This document shows positions 7,194 to 17,734 of a DNA stretch of 64,000 nucleotides, piece by piece; position 1 is the first letter of the stretch, and the number at the start of each line of letters is the position of its first letter. Location: the NCBI RefSeq assembly GCF_002109325.1, contig NZ_CP015348.1, positions 2,853,501 through 2,917,500 of the forward strand, read 5' to 3'. The notes under the pieces are model-generated. The model made no database searches and was not told the origin of the DNA. It saw nothing but the letters and a program-made list of their open reading frames with translations. The translations under genes and the position numbers were made by a program. This stretch comes from Sporosarcina ureae. GTDB taxonomy: Bacteria > Bacillota > Bacilli > Bacillales_A > Planococcaceae.

Positions 7194-9344
7194 ATGCGTA
7201 TGGATGGAACACAAGAAGATCAGCGCTCACCACTGGAGCAATTTGGACGCAATCTAGTTGAAGAAGTAAAGAATGGTAAAATGGATCCGGTTATTGGCCG
7301 GGATGAAGAAATTCGAAATGTCATCCGAATATTGTCAAGAAAGACTAAAAACAATCCTGTACTAATTGGGGAACCAGGTGTTGGTAAAACTGCGATTGTT
7401 AAAGGATTAGCGCAGCGTATTGTGAAAGGCGATGTGCCGGAAGGGTTGAAAGACCGCCAAATTTTCGAATTAGATATGAGTGCATTGATAGCAGGCGCGA
7501 AGTATCGTGGGGAGTTTGAAGAACGTCTGAAAAGTGTCTTGAAACAAGTGAAAGACAGTAATGGAGAAATCATTATGTTCATTGATGAAATCCACACGAT
7601 CGTTGGAGCGGGTAAAACTGAAGGCGCGATGGATGCCGGCAATATGTTGAAGCCGATGCTAGCGCGTGGTGAATTGTACTGTATTGGTGCGACTACATTA
7701 GATGAATACCGCATGTATATCGAGAAAGATGCGGCACTTGAAAGACGTTTCCAGCAAGTAATGGTTCGTGAACCTTCTGTTGAGGACACGATTTCGATTC
7801 TACGTGGTTTGAAAGAACGTTTTGAATTACACCATGGTGTTCGTATTCATGACCGAGCCATCGTTGCAGCGGCAACATTATCCGATCGATATATAACAGA
7901 ACGTTTCATGCCGGATAAAGCTATAGATTTAATTGATGAAGCATGTGCGATGATTCGTACAGAAATTGACTCTATGCCGTCAGAATTAGATGCGGTAACT
8001 CGTAGAATTATGCAACTTGAAATTGAAGAGCAGGCATTGCGTAAAGAAAAAGATACGATGAGTCAGTCTCGTCTTAAAACTTTACGAGAAGAGTTGCAAG
8101 ATTTGAAGGATTCCTCAAAAGATATGCGTGAGCAATGGGATAATGAAAAAGCTGAATTAAAAACTATTCAAACGAAAAGAGAAGAGCTAGATCGCTATCG
8201 TCGTGAACTCGAGGAAGCGCAAGGTAGTTTTGATTTGAATAAAGCGGCAGAATTACAGTACGGTAAAATTCCTGCATTAGAGAAAACATTGAAAGAACTG
8301 GAAAGCCCACTTGAAGGTACGAAAGATTTACGTTTAGTACGTGAAGAAGTGGCGGAAGAAGAAATTGCTTCAATTGTTGCGCGTTGGACAGGTATTCCGG
8401 TAACGAAACTCGTAGAAGGTGAACGCGAGAAGTTATTGCGATTGCATGAAACATTGAAAGAACGTGTCATTGGACAAGACAATGCCGTACAACTCGTCAC
8501 GGAAGCTGTCTGGCGTGCACGTGCGGGCATTCAAGATCCAAATAAGCCTATTGGTTCGTTCTTGTTCTTAGGTCCGACTGGGGTAGGTAAGACGGAGCTA
8601 GCGAAAACATTGGCAGCTACATTGTTTGACTCGGAAGACCACTTTGTCCGAATTGATATGTCTGAATACATGGAGAAGCACAGTGTATCTCGTTTAGTCG
8701 GTGCGCCTCCAGGATATATTGGGTACGAAGAAGGCGGTCAGCTGACGGAAGCAGTCAGACGTAATCCATATGCCGTCGTGTTATTGGATGAAATCGAGAA
8801 AGCTCACCCGGATGTAGCGAATATCTTGCTGCAGATCCTAGATGACGGTCGCATCACAGATAGCCAAGGACGTTTGGTCAACTTTACGAATACGGTTGTC
8901 ATTATGACTTCGAATATAGGATCTGCTTATTTACTTAATAATGATTTGGATGAGTCGGAGCATGCCAAAGAAGATTTGATCATGGCTGCACTTCGTAGTC
9001 ACTTTAAGCCTGAGTTATTGAATCGGATGGATGACATTATTATCTTCCACTCTTTAACCGCTGAATCATTTAAAGCGATTGCTAACAAGATGCTCGTTGA
9101 TTTGGTAGCTCGTTTAGAAGAGCAAGATCTAGAACTCGTCTATGATGAAGATGTACTCGATTGGATTGTGCGTGAAGGTGCAGATGCAGATTTCGGTGCA
9201 CGTCCATTGAAACGATTCATCCAACGACATGTAGAAACAAAAGTTGCAAAAGAAGTAATACGTGGCGGATTGGTCGAAGGACAGCAAATCAAATTGTCCA
9301 TGAATGATGGAGCATTAGTTGTAGAAGTCATGCCGGTAGTATAA
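7194..9344 (+). CDS. clpB: ClpB-type AAA+ disaggregase lacking the N-terminal domain
   Basis: 716 residues against about 860 for full-length ClpB. It begins directly with the linker before AAA-1: GEPGVGKT Walker A near residue 65, then FIDEIHT. A long coiled-coil middle domain (about 255-365, rich in E/K/L) follows, then AAA-2 with [20 protein letters not shown] and [10 protein letters not shown]. No ClpP-binding (IGF/LGF) tripeptide was seen, fitting a refolding role with DnaK rather than proteolysis. ATG 7194 suits the GAGGTGG at 7181-7187 better than ATG 7188. ClpE or ClpC is less likely given the long middle domain and the lack of a UVR motif or zinc finger. Confidence 0.85.
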   Translation: MRMDGTQEDQRSPLEQFGRNLVEEVKNGKMDPVIGRDEEIRNVIRILSRKTKNNPVLIGEPGVGKTAIVKGLAQRIVKGDVPEGLKDRQIFELDMSALIAGAKYRGEFEERLKSVLKQVKDSNGEIIMFIDEIHTIVGAGKTEGAMDAGNMLKPMLARGELYCIGATTLDEYRMYIEKDAALERRFQQVMVREPSVEDTISILRGLKERFELHHGVRIHDRAIVAAATLSDRYITERFMPDKAIDLIDEACAMIRTEIDSMPSELDAVTRRIMQLEIEEQALRKEKDTMSQSRLKTLREELQDLKDSSKDMREQWDNEKAELKTIQTKREELDRYRRELEEAQGSFDLNKAAELQYGKIPALEKTLKELESPLEGTKDLRLVREEVAEEEIASIVARWTGIPVTKLVEGEREKLLRLHETLKERVIGQDNAVQLVTEAVWRARAGIQDPNKPIGSFLFLGPTGVGKTELAKTLAATLFDSEDHFVRIDMSEYMEKHSVSRLVGAPPGYIGYEEGGQLTEAVRRNPYAVVLLDEIEKAHPDVANILLQILDDGRITDSQGRLVNFTNTVVIMTSNIGSAYLLNNDLDESEHAKEDLIMAALRSHFKPELLNRMDDIIIFHSLTAESFKAIANKMLVDLVARLEEQDLELVYDEDVLDWIVREGADADFGARPLKRFIQRHVETKVAKEVIRGGLVEGQQIKLSMNDGALVVEVMPVV

Positions 9345-9353
9345 GGTCAATAT

Positions 9354-9393
9354 AAAAAGCGTAAGAACTGATGAACAGTTCTTACGCTTTTTG
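9354..9393. terminator. Bidirectional terminator between clpB and yjzD
   Basis: AAAAAGCGTAAGAACTG and its complement CAGTTCTTACGCTTTTT form a near-perfect 17-bp stem with an A-run on one side and a T-run on the other, serving both convergent genes. Confidence 0.9.
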
Positions 9394-9401
9394 ATCGTCT
9401 A

Positions 9402-9593
9402 TTAAACGTCAGCTGGAGATTCGTTAGGAATGATTGCTGTGATAATCAATACAAGTACAGCCAAAACGATTGAAACGGTAACGCCCGCCATAAAGTCGAA
9501 TTCGGTACCTCCAATGGAGCCAGCAACGTAGTTTAACATAGCTACTAATAGGAACGACCAAACAAATGTCATAATATAGTGCATGATTTTCAC
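9402..9593 (-). CDS. yjzD: YjzD, DUF2929 small membrane protein
   Basis: 63 residues with two transmembrane helices (about 5-24 and 35-55) joined by a short GGTEFDFMAG loop. It matches the DUF2929 family in size and layout and lies beside fabH, as in B. subtilis. The function is unknown. AGGTG precedes ATG 9593. Confidence 0.8.
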   Translation of the reverse strand: MKIMHYIMTFVWSFLLVAMLNYVAGSIGGTEFDFMAGVTVSIVLAVLVLIITAIIPNESPADV

Positions 9594-9687
9594 CTCGAAT
9601 AGTCTATTTCAAAGTTCATCATACCATAGTCAGTCAAAACGTTGAAATGATTTTATACATTATATTTGACGAAAAAGTGTCCTCGTC

Positions 9688-9732
9688 TTGAAAAAGTACA
9701 CATTTTCTTCTATAATTACTACCAGGTACTAA
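9688..9732 (+). promoter_or_regulatory. fabHF promoter with FapR operator
   Basis: TTGAAA (9688-9693), 17 bases and TATAAT (9711-9716) form a strong SigA promoter. TTACTACCAGGTACTAA (9716-9732) matches the FapR palindrome TTAGTACCTGGTACTAA at 15 of 17 positions and covers the likely start of transcription. FapR represses lipid synthesis genes until malonyl-CoA rises. Confidence 0.88.
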
Positions 9733-9762
9733 TATTAGATGATAAGGAACGAGGTAGATGAG

Positions 9763-10695
9763 ATGAGAGCTGGACTTTTAGGGATGGGGAAATTTGTTCC
9801 ACAGACAGTTGTGACAAATGAAGATTTAGAAAAACGTTTAGATACTTCCGACGAATGGATTCGCACACGTACAGGAATACAAGAACGCAGAATTGCGGAT
9901 GATACTATTGATACGTCTGACATGGCATTTGAGGCTGCAAAGGATGCATTGGAATCAGCGGGTATTCGCGCTGATCAAATTGGTCTTATTTTAGTAGCAA
10001 CAGTAACACCTGATAACATATTCCCTTCTGTTTCAACGATGATCCAGCATCGCTTAGGTGCAAAGAATGCAGCGGCGATGGATGTATCTGCAGCTTGTGC
10101 AGGATTCATCTATGGTATAGTAACGGCCAAGCAGTTTGTTGAATCAGGCACGTATGACTATGTCCTCGTAGTAGGCGTGGAAAAGTTATCGAAAATCGTC
10201 GACTGGGAAGACCGCAATACAGCTGTTTTATTCGGTGATGGGGCAGGAGCGACAGTCGTAGGGAAAGTAAGTGAAGGCAGAGGAATTCTTTCATTCGAAT
10301 TGGGAGCAGACGGTTCAGGTGGAAAACATCTTCATCATGATAAGTTTTTACAAATGAATGGCCGTGAAGTATTCAAATTTGCGGTACGTCAAATGGGAGA
10401 AACAGCGGTCAACGTTGCGAAAAAAGCAGGTTTGACGACTGACCAAGTGGATTATTTGGTTCCTCATCAGGCGAATATCCGTATTATGGAAGCCTCACGT
10501 GAGCGTTTAGGCTTACCGGTCGAGAAGATGTCCAAGACGGTTCACAAGTATGGGAATACGTCTGCTGCGTCTATTCCGATTTCATTGACGGACGATTTGG
10601 AAGAGGGACGCGTGAAAGACGATGATGTGATTGTTCTCGTAGGATTCGGTGGCGGCTTGACATGGGGCGGCTTATGTATAAAATGGGGTAAGTAA
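9763..10695 (+). CDS. fabH: Beta-ketoacyl-ACP synthase III
   Basis: 310 residues from ATG 9763 (GAGG at 9751; the frame opens earlier, at 9739). It condenses acetyl- or branched acyl-CoA with malonyl-ACP to start fatty-acid synthesis. The catalytic triad is present: Cys in [12 protein letters not shown] (about 112), His in VPHQANIRI and Asn in [20 protein letters not shown] closes the thiolase fold. Followed 44 bases later by fabF in one FapR-regulated operon. Confidence 0.96.
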   Translation: MRAGLLGMGKFVPQTVVTNEDLEKRLDTSDEWIRTRTGIQERRIADDTIDTSDMAFEAAKDALESAGIRADQIGLILVATVTPDNIFPSVSTMIQHRLGAKNAAAMDVSAACAGFIYGIVTAKQFVESGTYDYVLVVGVEKLSKIVDWEDRNTAVLFGDGAGATVVGKVSEGRGILSFELGADGSGGKHLHHDKFLQMNGREVFKFAVRQMGETAVNVAKKAGLTTDQVDYLVPHQANIRIMEASRERLGLPVEKMSKTVHKYGNTSAASIPISLTDDLEEGRVKDDDVIVLVGFGGGLTWGGLCIKWGK

Positions 10696-10739
10696 TTAAC
10701 CTGTAAAATAAAAGTTCACGATAGAGAGGAAGTTTGAAA

Positions 10740-11975
10740 TTGGAAAAACGACGTGTAGTGGTAACGGGTATTGGTGGAATCTCCCCAGTAGGTAACTCTG
10801 CTGAAGAATCATGGAAAGCAGTCCTAGAAGGAAAATCCGGTATTGATATCATGACCAGACTCGATCAAGAGAAATTCCCAGTTCGTGTTATGGCAGAGGT
10901 TAAGGGATTCGATATCGAGCAATATGTTTCACGTAAAGACGCTCGGAAAATGGATCGATTCACGCATTATGCAGTCGCTTCAGCGATGATGGCAATGAAA
11001 GATGCAAACTTGGAACTTGAAGGCGACTTAGCGCTTCGTACAGGAGTTTGGATCGGTTCAGGAATCGGCGGAATGGAATCACATGAGACACAATTTAATA
11101 CATTCCTTGAAAAAGGTTACCGACGCGTCAGTCCATTTTTCGTTCCGATGATGATACCGGATATGGCAGCAGGACAAGTGTCTATTTTTACAGGCGCTAA
11201 AGGTATCAACTCTTGTTCCGTTACGGCTTGTGCATCTGGTACAAACTCGATCGGTGATGCTTTCGAAGTAATCCTTCGCGGAGATGCAGACGTGATGATT
11301 ACGGGTGGAACTGAAGCACCGATTACGTCACTTGCAGTAGCAGGCTTCATCGCAAGTACAGCGTTGTCTTTAAATGATGATCCATCAAAAGCTTCCCGTC
11401 CGTTCGATAAAAACCGTGATGGTTTCGTTATGGGTGAGGGTGCAGGTATCTTGATTTTAGAAGAGTATGAGCATGCGGTTGCACGTGGGGCGAAGATCTA
11501 TGCAGAGATCGTAGGTTACGGTTCAACTGGAGACGCACATCATATTACAGCACCGGCACCAGGTGGAGAAGGTGGCGCACGCGCTATGCAACAGGCATTG
11601 GCTAAAGCAGGCGTAGAGCCGAACCAGGTGGATTATATCAATGCACACGGAACGAGTACGCCATATAATGATTTGTTTGAGACAATGGCTGCGAAGACGG
11701 TGTTTGGCGATCACGCGTATAAGTTGGCGATGAGCTCGACTAAGTCGATGACAGGTCATTTGCTTGGCGCTGCTGGTGGTATTGAGGCGATCTTTACTGT
11801 GAAGGCGTTGCAGGAAGGGATTTTGCCTCCTACTATGAATTATGAGACCCCGGATCCTGAGTGTGATTTGGATTATGTGGTGAATGAGGCGCGTAAGGCT
11901 GATATTACGTATGCTATGAGTAATTCGCTTGGCTTTGGCGGGCATAATGCTTCGTTGGTGTTTAAGAAGATATAA
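10740..11975 (+). CDS. fabF: Beta-ketoacyl-ACP synthase II
   Basis: 411 residues. TTG 10740 is preferred over TTG 10734 because GAGAGGA (10724-10730) is then nine bases away. Catalytic Cys lies in [10 protein letters not shown]; the two His residues lie in [11 protein letters not shown] and [15 protein letters not shown]. It elongates acyl-ACP chains and, in Bacillus, sets unsaturation and length at low temperature. The ORF ends just before a hexanucleotide array. Confidence 0.96.
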   Translation: MEKRRVVVTGIGGISPVGNSAEESWKAVLEGKSGIDIMTRLDQEKFPVRVMAEVKGFDIEQYVSRKDARKMDRFTHYAVASAMMAMKDANLELEGDLALRTGVWIGSGIGGMESHETQFNTFLEKGYRRVSPFFVPMMIPDMAAGQVSIFTGAKGINSCSVTACASGTNSIGDAFEVILRGDADVMITGGTEAPITSLAVAGFIASTALSLNDDPSKASRPFDKNRDGFVMGEGAGILILEEYEHAVARGAKIYAEIVGYGSTGDAHHITAPAPGGEGGARAMQQALAKAGVEPNQVDYINAHGTSTPYNDLFETMAAKTVFGDHAYKLAMSSTKSMTGHLLGAAGGIEAIFTVKALQEGILPPTMNYETPDPECDLDYVVNEARKADITYAMSNSLGFGGHNASLVFKKI

Positions 11976-12033
11976 GTTGGAGGTGGGAAGGGTCGATTTT
12001 GACTCTTTCTGCTTTTTTTTATTGGAGAAGCTT

Positions 12034-12117
12034 AAGTTCAAGTTCAAGTTCAAGTTCAAGTTCAAGTTCAAGTTCAAGTTCAAGTTCAAGTTCAAGTTCA
12101 AGTTCAAGTTCAAGTTC
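12034..12117. repeat. Perfect hexanucleotide array (AAGTTC)x14
   Basis: Fourteen uninterrupted AAGTTC units fill 84 bases directly after fabF. Each frame reads a two-residue or one-residue polymer (KF, S, LN, EL), which creates long spurious ORFs on both strands. Purity suggests recent slippage expansion. Confidence 0.97.
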
Positions 12118-12290
12118 GTTGGTGAGTGGATGGGCACCGTTTACCGACGTTCCAGGCGGACGCTTTCCCATGGGCCCGCGGTGAGCCAACCAGTTCGCTG
12201 CGCTCTCTTTTGGTTGTCTCACCTGATCGGGCTGATCCATCGGGAGCATTGCCGCCTTCCACTTACGGTAAACTAGTGTATTGTTCTATC
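12118..12290. repeat. REP/MITE-like palindromic repeat, copy 1
   Basis: Contains the shared core GAGCCAACCAG...TTGGTTGTCTCACC seen at five other places in the window, with ends GTTTACCGACGTTCCAGGCGG and, inverted, CCGCCTTCCACTTACGGTAAAC forming an imperfect terminal inverted repeat. It sits between two hexanucleotide arrays. Confidence 0.8.
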
Positions 12291-12310
12291 AATAGAATAA
12301 TGATGGATTA

Positions 12311-12399
12311 AAACTTAAACTCAAAATTAAAATCAAAGTCAAAATGAAACCCAAACCCAAACCCAAACCCAAACCCAAACCCAAACCCAAACCCAAACC
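12311..12399. repeat. Degenerate-to-perfect hexanucleotide array ending in (AAACCC)x8.8
   Basis: A perfect AAACCC run covers 12347-12399. The preceding 36 bases keep the same six-base phase in degraded form (AAACTT, AAACTC, AAAATT, AAAATC, AAAGTC, AAAATG), so the array is older at its left edge. Confidence 0.9.
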
Positions 12400-12530
12400 A
12401 AAAAGACTGAAGACGTACTCCTTTGAAATGTTTCTGGAGATGTTTTCAGTCGTTTTTGGTTATTGGGGTTAAGACTTGTCTTATTACACTTGTTCTGAAC
12501 ATAGGATGGAGAAAAGGTGTAAAGGACGAG

Positions 12531-13725
<1,195 letters not shown>

Positions 13726-13765
13726 CTATAACAGATTAGCCTGTATCGTGCGTGAAAAACGGCAT

Positions 13766-14045
13766 AAAAAAACATCAGTCATCCCCTATAAATAGGGACG
13801 ATTGATGAAAGGTAACCGTGGTACCACCCGAATTGCTAATAAAAGCCGCTCAATTCCCATAACGCGGGAAGACGTGATGGAGTACTGTATTCATCCATCA
13901 AGCTCAGGAGCCCATTCTTTTTGTGCGGTTTTACTTGCTCTCACCCTATACAAGCTCTCTACAAAAACCGTTACAAAAATACTTTTTCCTTCAGTGCCGT
14001 TCACTTATTGCTTAAAATTATATCGATACTTTTTGAAAAATGCAA
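13766..14045 (-). promoter_or_regulatory. trpS promoter and T-box riboswitch (Trp)
   Basis: Read on the minus strand: TTGCAT (14045-14040), 17 bases, TATAAT (14022-14017), then a long structured leader. GGGTGGTACCACGG (13829-13816) is the T-box antiterminator motif. It is followed by a long terminator stem (13808-13773) and seven T (13772-13766). A UGG in GAATGGGCTCC (near 13915) is the likely specifier codon. Uncharged tRNA-Trp would stabilise the antiterminator and allow trpS expression. Confidence 0.92.
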
Positions 14046-14438
14046 CTTTCATTTGAGGAAAACGAAAAAGATTTGAATAACATGAAACCTTTTAGTACAC
14101 CTGTACGTACTATAAGAGAACCAATAATTAGCAGAAATAATTTCTAAATGAGAATGCAATTATTTACAAATGAAATGTTTAAAACATTTCAGCACTGGGT
14201 ATAAAAGTAGAAGATGTTCATTTATCGCAGAAAACATCATGATTCTTGACTGGTTTGTTGAAAAATAAGAAATTCTGCAATATGAATAAGTTTTTTTGAA
14301 AAACTATATTAATTGAGAATGAATGTGTGTATAATGAACAGTATAGAAATTAATTATAATAATTCTAAAGTGAATTACATGAATTGCAAATACACTAAAT
14401 CTAATGTGCGTAAGCCGTAGGAAAGGACGTGTCAATAA
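14046..14438. other. AT-rich spacer between trpS and spx
   Basis: About 390 bases with no supportable ORF. TATAAT at 14330-14335 may be the -10 of a spx promoter, but no good -35 is 16-18 bases upstream. Several GAGAATG words occur (14149, 14315), too degenerate to call a regulator site. Confidence 0.4.
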
Positions 14439-14837
14439 ATGGGTGTCACACTTTATACATCGCCTAGTTGTACATCTTGTAGAAAAGCAAAAGCATGGTT
14501 GGAGGAACATGAGATTCCTTATACAGAGCGTAACATTTTCTCTGAACCATTGAATATTCAAGAGATCAAACAAATTCTTCGCATGACGGAAGATGGTACT
14601 GACGAAATTATTTCAACACGATCCAAGATATTCCAAAAATTAAATGTTGACGTGGAAAGTCTTCCACTTCAAAGATTATATGAGTTGATCCAAGAACATC
14701 CTGGTCTTTTGAGAAGACCAATCATTCTAGATGAAAAAAGACTCCAAGTAGGGTACAATGAAGATGAGATTCGTCGTTTCCTACCGAGAAAAGTTAGAGC
14801 CTATCAGCTGCTCGAAGCGCGGCGTATGGTAAACTAA
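14439..14837 (+). CDS. spx: Spx, redox-sensing transcription regulator
   Basis: 132 residues of the ArsC/Spx fold. The N-terminal redox switch CTSC (residues 10-13) is intact; RPI near residue 91 and the basic C-terminal segment are conserved. Spx binds the RNA polymerase alpha C-terminal domain under disulfide stress and is degraded by ClpXP with the adaptor SpxH, which is also encoded in this window. AAGGACGTG precedes ATG 14439. mecA follows, as in B. subtilis. Confidence 0.96.
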   Translation: MGVTLYTSPSCTSCRKAKAWLEEHEIPYTERNIFSEPLNIQEIKQILRMTEDGTDEIISTRSKIFQKLNVDVESLPLQRLYELIQEHPGLLRRPIILDEKRLQVGYNEDEIRRFLPRKVRAYQLLEARRMVN

Positions 14838-14849
14838 TCTTAATAACAA

Positions 14850-14898
14850 AAGCTGATAGGGATGACACGGGATACAATTGTGCCTATCAGCTTTTTTG
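14850..14898 (+). terminator. spx terminator
   Basis: AGCTGATAGG and CCTATCAGCT form a perfect 10-bp stem followed by TTTTTT. Confidence 0.9.
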
Positions 14899-15075
14899 AA
14901 TTGATATTCCCTTGTATTCCTCTAAGTTAACCACTTCAATGCTGACAAAGTTTTAATGAAATACAAGAAACCCTTACGAATACGTCGGAGCCGACATATA
15001 GTAGTAATAAGCATTGCAAGTGTGTATTAGTATATGACAGGGGAGGGCCTGTTCTACAGAAGGGAGAGATAAGGG

Positions 15076-15729
15076 ATGGAAATAGAGCGCATTAATGAAA
15101 ACACGGTAAAGTTTTATTTATCCTATGGAGATATCGAAGCCCGTGGTTTTAGTAAAGAAGACGTCTGGTATAATCGCGACAAGAGTGAAGAACTTTTTTG
15201 GGATATGATGGATGAACTTGGTGACGATACAGAATTCGAAGTAGAGGGACCGCTTTGGATCCAAGTCAATGCGATGAATGAAGGCATTGAAGTAATTGTA
15301 ACTCGTGCACATCTTCCGAAGAACGCTGAATCTTCACAGTTCCCATTTGGAATTGAAGACCCAGAAGAATTATTCGATCCGATTTTTGATGCGATTAATG
15401 ACTCTGATGAAGAAGAAAGTGAAGAAGAGTCGCAGATTACAAATAGAGTATTTGTCTTTAACGAGTTTGACCAGATCATACCATTGGCAAGCAAGATGAT
15501 TTCACTCGAAGACGAATTTGAATCGCAACTATACGCATTCGAGGATCGTTATTATCTCAACTTACGCTTCGATTATTCTCTAATCGAGAAGAAGCGTTCG
15601 AAGGACATTTCCAGTATGATTACAGAATACGGCGCGGTGTCTAAGATGTCTATTCATCGTATAGAGGAATATGGCAAAGTTGTCATGGAATCTGATGTAT
15701 TTGAACAAGTAAACAAGTATTTCTCATAA
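15076..15729 (+). CDS. mecA: MecA adaptor protein
   Basis: 217 residues. The N-terminal domain (MEIERINENTVKFYLSYGDIEARGF) binds substrates such as ComK or Spx. A central acidic linker (DSDEEESEEES, about residues 111-121) joins the C-terminal domain (about 125-217), which recruits ClpC. AAGGGAGAG precedes ATG 15076. A hairpin terminator follows. It fits the Spx/Clp cluster. Confidence 0.95.
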   Translation: MEIERINENTVKFYLSYGDIEARGFSKEDVWYNRDKSEELFWDMMDELGDDTEFEVEGPLWIQVNAMNEGIEVIVTRAHLPKNAESSQFPFGIEDPEELFDPIFDAINDSDEEESEEESQITNRVFVFNEFDQIIPLASKMISLEDEFESQLYAFEDRYYLNLRFDYSLIEKKRSKDISSMITEYGAVSKMSIHRIEEYGKVVMESDVFEQVNKYFS

Positions 15730-15736
15730 TACACTG

Positions 15737-15768
15737 AAAAGCTACCAGTAATCTGGTAGCTTTTTTTA
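15737..15768 (+). terminator. mecA terminator
   Basis: AAAAGCTACCAG and CTGGTAGCTTTTTTT pair around a TAAT loop. Confidence 0.9.
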
Positions 15769-15775
15769 TTTTCGA

Positions 15776-16618
15776 GAACACGGATTATTTGTTCGTATAG
15801 GTAAGTAGGATACGATGTTAGGTTGTGGTTTTGCGAACCCTTTCCTCTTCCTTGTTTTATGCAAAGGTAGTAGTTTGACTAGCAATGTATGGGGGCGGTC
15901 ATTGGCGCCACTTCGGCGGTGGTGGATGGCTTCCGTAATGAGCCAGACAGGAAGTGCGCCTGGCTGTCTCATTACTACGCCTACCACTGGCAGCCGCCTA
16001 CATTAGATAGTGTGTAGTGCAGTTCAGGTACTTGTTTTTATAGGATAAGTAATTAGTTCAGATTGATTTCATGTTTCTAGAATGAGTGCGTAAGATGCGG
16101 CATTAAGTTGTTGTTTTACGAGTTCTTTTCTCTTCCTTGTTTTGTGCATAGGTAGCGGTTTGACTGACAGTGTAAGTGGGGCGGTCATTGGCGCCACTTC
16201 GGCGGTGGTGGATGGCTTCCGTAATGAGCCAGACAGGAAGTGCGCCTGGCTGTCTCATTACTACGCCTACCACTGGCAGCCGCCTACATTAGATAGTGTG
16301 TAGTGCAGTTCAGGTACTTGTTTTTATAGGATAAGTAATTAGTTCAGATTGATTTCATGTTTCTAGAATGAGTGCGTAAGATGCGGCATTAAGTTGTTGT
16401 TTTACGAGTTCTTTTCTCTTCATTGCTTTGTGCATGGGTAGTAGTTTGACTGGCAGTGTAAGTGGGGCGGTCATTGGCCCCACTTCAGCGGTGGTGGATG
16501 GCTTCCGTAATGAGCCAGACAGGAAATGCGTCTGGCTGTCTCATTACTACGCCTACCACTGGCAGCCGCCTACGTTAGATAGTGTGTAGAGCAGTTCTGA
16601 TTCTTCTTTTGCAAGAAT
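15776..16618. repeat. Repeat family B array, three units with exact 286-bp period (locus 1)
   Basis: The landmark ATTGGCSCCACTTC recurs at 15901, 16187 and 16473, exactly 286 bases apart. Each unit has an AT-rich half and a GC-rich half that folds as a long imperfect hairpin: GGCGG...TAATGAG on one arm and CTCATTA...CCGCC on the other, with AAGTGCG or AAATGCG in the loop. Units 1 and 2 differ more in the AT-rich half than in the hairpin. No protein is credible; the ORFs here are by-products. Confidence 0.95.
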
Positions 16619-16624
16619 AAGGAA

Positions 16625-17335
16625 TGAATACTACCAGGTCACTGGTTTTATCTACTATAAACCACAATCTAACTTGTCAACCACTCAGTAGCGCAGGCAC
16701 AACTGCGGGGTAGGCCGTGGCCATGAGACAACTGGCAGCTACACCGCCAGCTGGCTCATGGCTGTAGGCAATCCCCCACGTGCCTGCGCGGGTCCAAAGC
16801 ATGACCCTCACTACTTTCAATGAACAAGCCAATCTCGAGCAACGACCTAATCTATCTCCTAACGACTTAGCTAAGACAGAAGAATCGTACCACCCAGTCA
16901 CTGGTTTTCATCTTCTCTAAACCACAATCTAACTTGTCAACCACTCAGTAGCGCAGGCACAACTGCGGGGCAGGCCGTGGCCATGAGCCAACTGGCAGCT
17001 ACACCGCCAGCTGGCTCATGGCTGTAGGCAATCCCCCACGTGCCTGCGCGGGTCCAAAGCATGACCCTCGCTACTTTCAATGAACAAGCCAATCTCGAGC
17101 AACGACCTAATCTATCTCCTAATGACTTAGCTAAGACAGAAGAATCGTACCACCCAGTCACTGGTTTTCATCTTCTATAAACCACAACCTAACTTGCTAA
17201 CCCCACGTGCCTGCGCGAGTCCAAAAAGCAGACCCTCACTATCTTCAGTCCCCGATAACCAGTCGAGCCACGACCCAGACAACTCCTTAATCACTAAAGC
17301 TTTTGAAAGTAAGCCGTCACACCAATCAGAACCAC
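16625..17335. repeat. Repeat family C array, two full units and one deleted unit, 260-bp period (locus 1)
   Basis: ACCACAATCTAACTTG recurs at 16661, 16921 and (variant) 17181, a constant 260-bp step. The core is a large hairpin: outer stem GCGCAGGCAC / GTGCCTGCGC, inner stems CCATGAG / CTCATGG and CTGGC / GCCAG. The third unit has lost most of the hairpin and keeps CCACGTGCCTGCGCG. It directly follows the family B array. Confidence 0.93.
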
Positions 17336-17436
17336 AAACTAGTTGATAGGCGTGGAAGGCGGCGACTCCCTCTTGAAAAGGTGATGATGACAAGGCTTGT
17401 CGCATTATTCTATTGACCCAAAAAGAATTTATATGA

Positions 17437-17734
17437 CTAGTAAAGAGAATCGTCTACCTGAAAGTACATACTTTTGTAGATACTGTAAGTAAAGGATAAC
17501 GCTGCGCTACCAGTTACAGAAACTGTTAATTTAATATGGCATGCACTATGGATCTCCAAGTACCTTATGATGACGAACCCTCCCACATCTCTTAGCGTCA
17601 TGCGCTGACATTCCTTCGTTCGGTCTATCATAAGTTGGAGGCCGGCGAGATGCTCCCGATGAGGCTCGAGGCCTAATGTACGCCGCTGGTGCCAGCTTCT
17701 CCGTGTCATGAATAGAAGTTTCAGAATGCCAACC
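17437..17734 (-). ncRNA. Candidate bridge-RNA-type non-coding region of the IS110 element
   Basis: Downstream of the transposase stop lies about 300 bases with several potential stems (GGCC...GGCC around 17640-17680; ATGACG...CGTCAT around 17570-17605) and no credible protein. IS1111-group IS110 elements encode their guide RNA on this side of the gene. The start, end and expression are not determinable here. Confidence 0.4.

Noticed and set aside
11523..12276. Several long ORFs on both strands reading KF, S, LN or EL polymers
   Set aside because: All are translations of the AAGTTC hexamer array and the adjoining REP; they have no ribosome sites and overlap fabF.
12423..12530. Longer form of the 74-aa membrane protein
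   Set aside because: No ribosome site upstream, and the added segment crosses the likely transcript start region.
14140..14330. Possible Fur or PerR boxes (GAGAATG words) before spx
   Set aside because: Too degenerate; no 19-base palindrome can be built from them.
15766..17405. ORFs of 60-76 residues inside the B and C repeat arrays, some duplicated
   Set aside because: They follow the repeat units in both directions, lack ribosome sites and differ by frame between loci; the repeats are better seen as structured non-coding DNA.
17437..17709. 90-aa ORF downstream of the IS110 transposase
   Set aside because: Composition is unlike protein and it lies in the structured non-coding end of the element.
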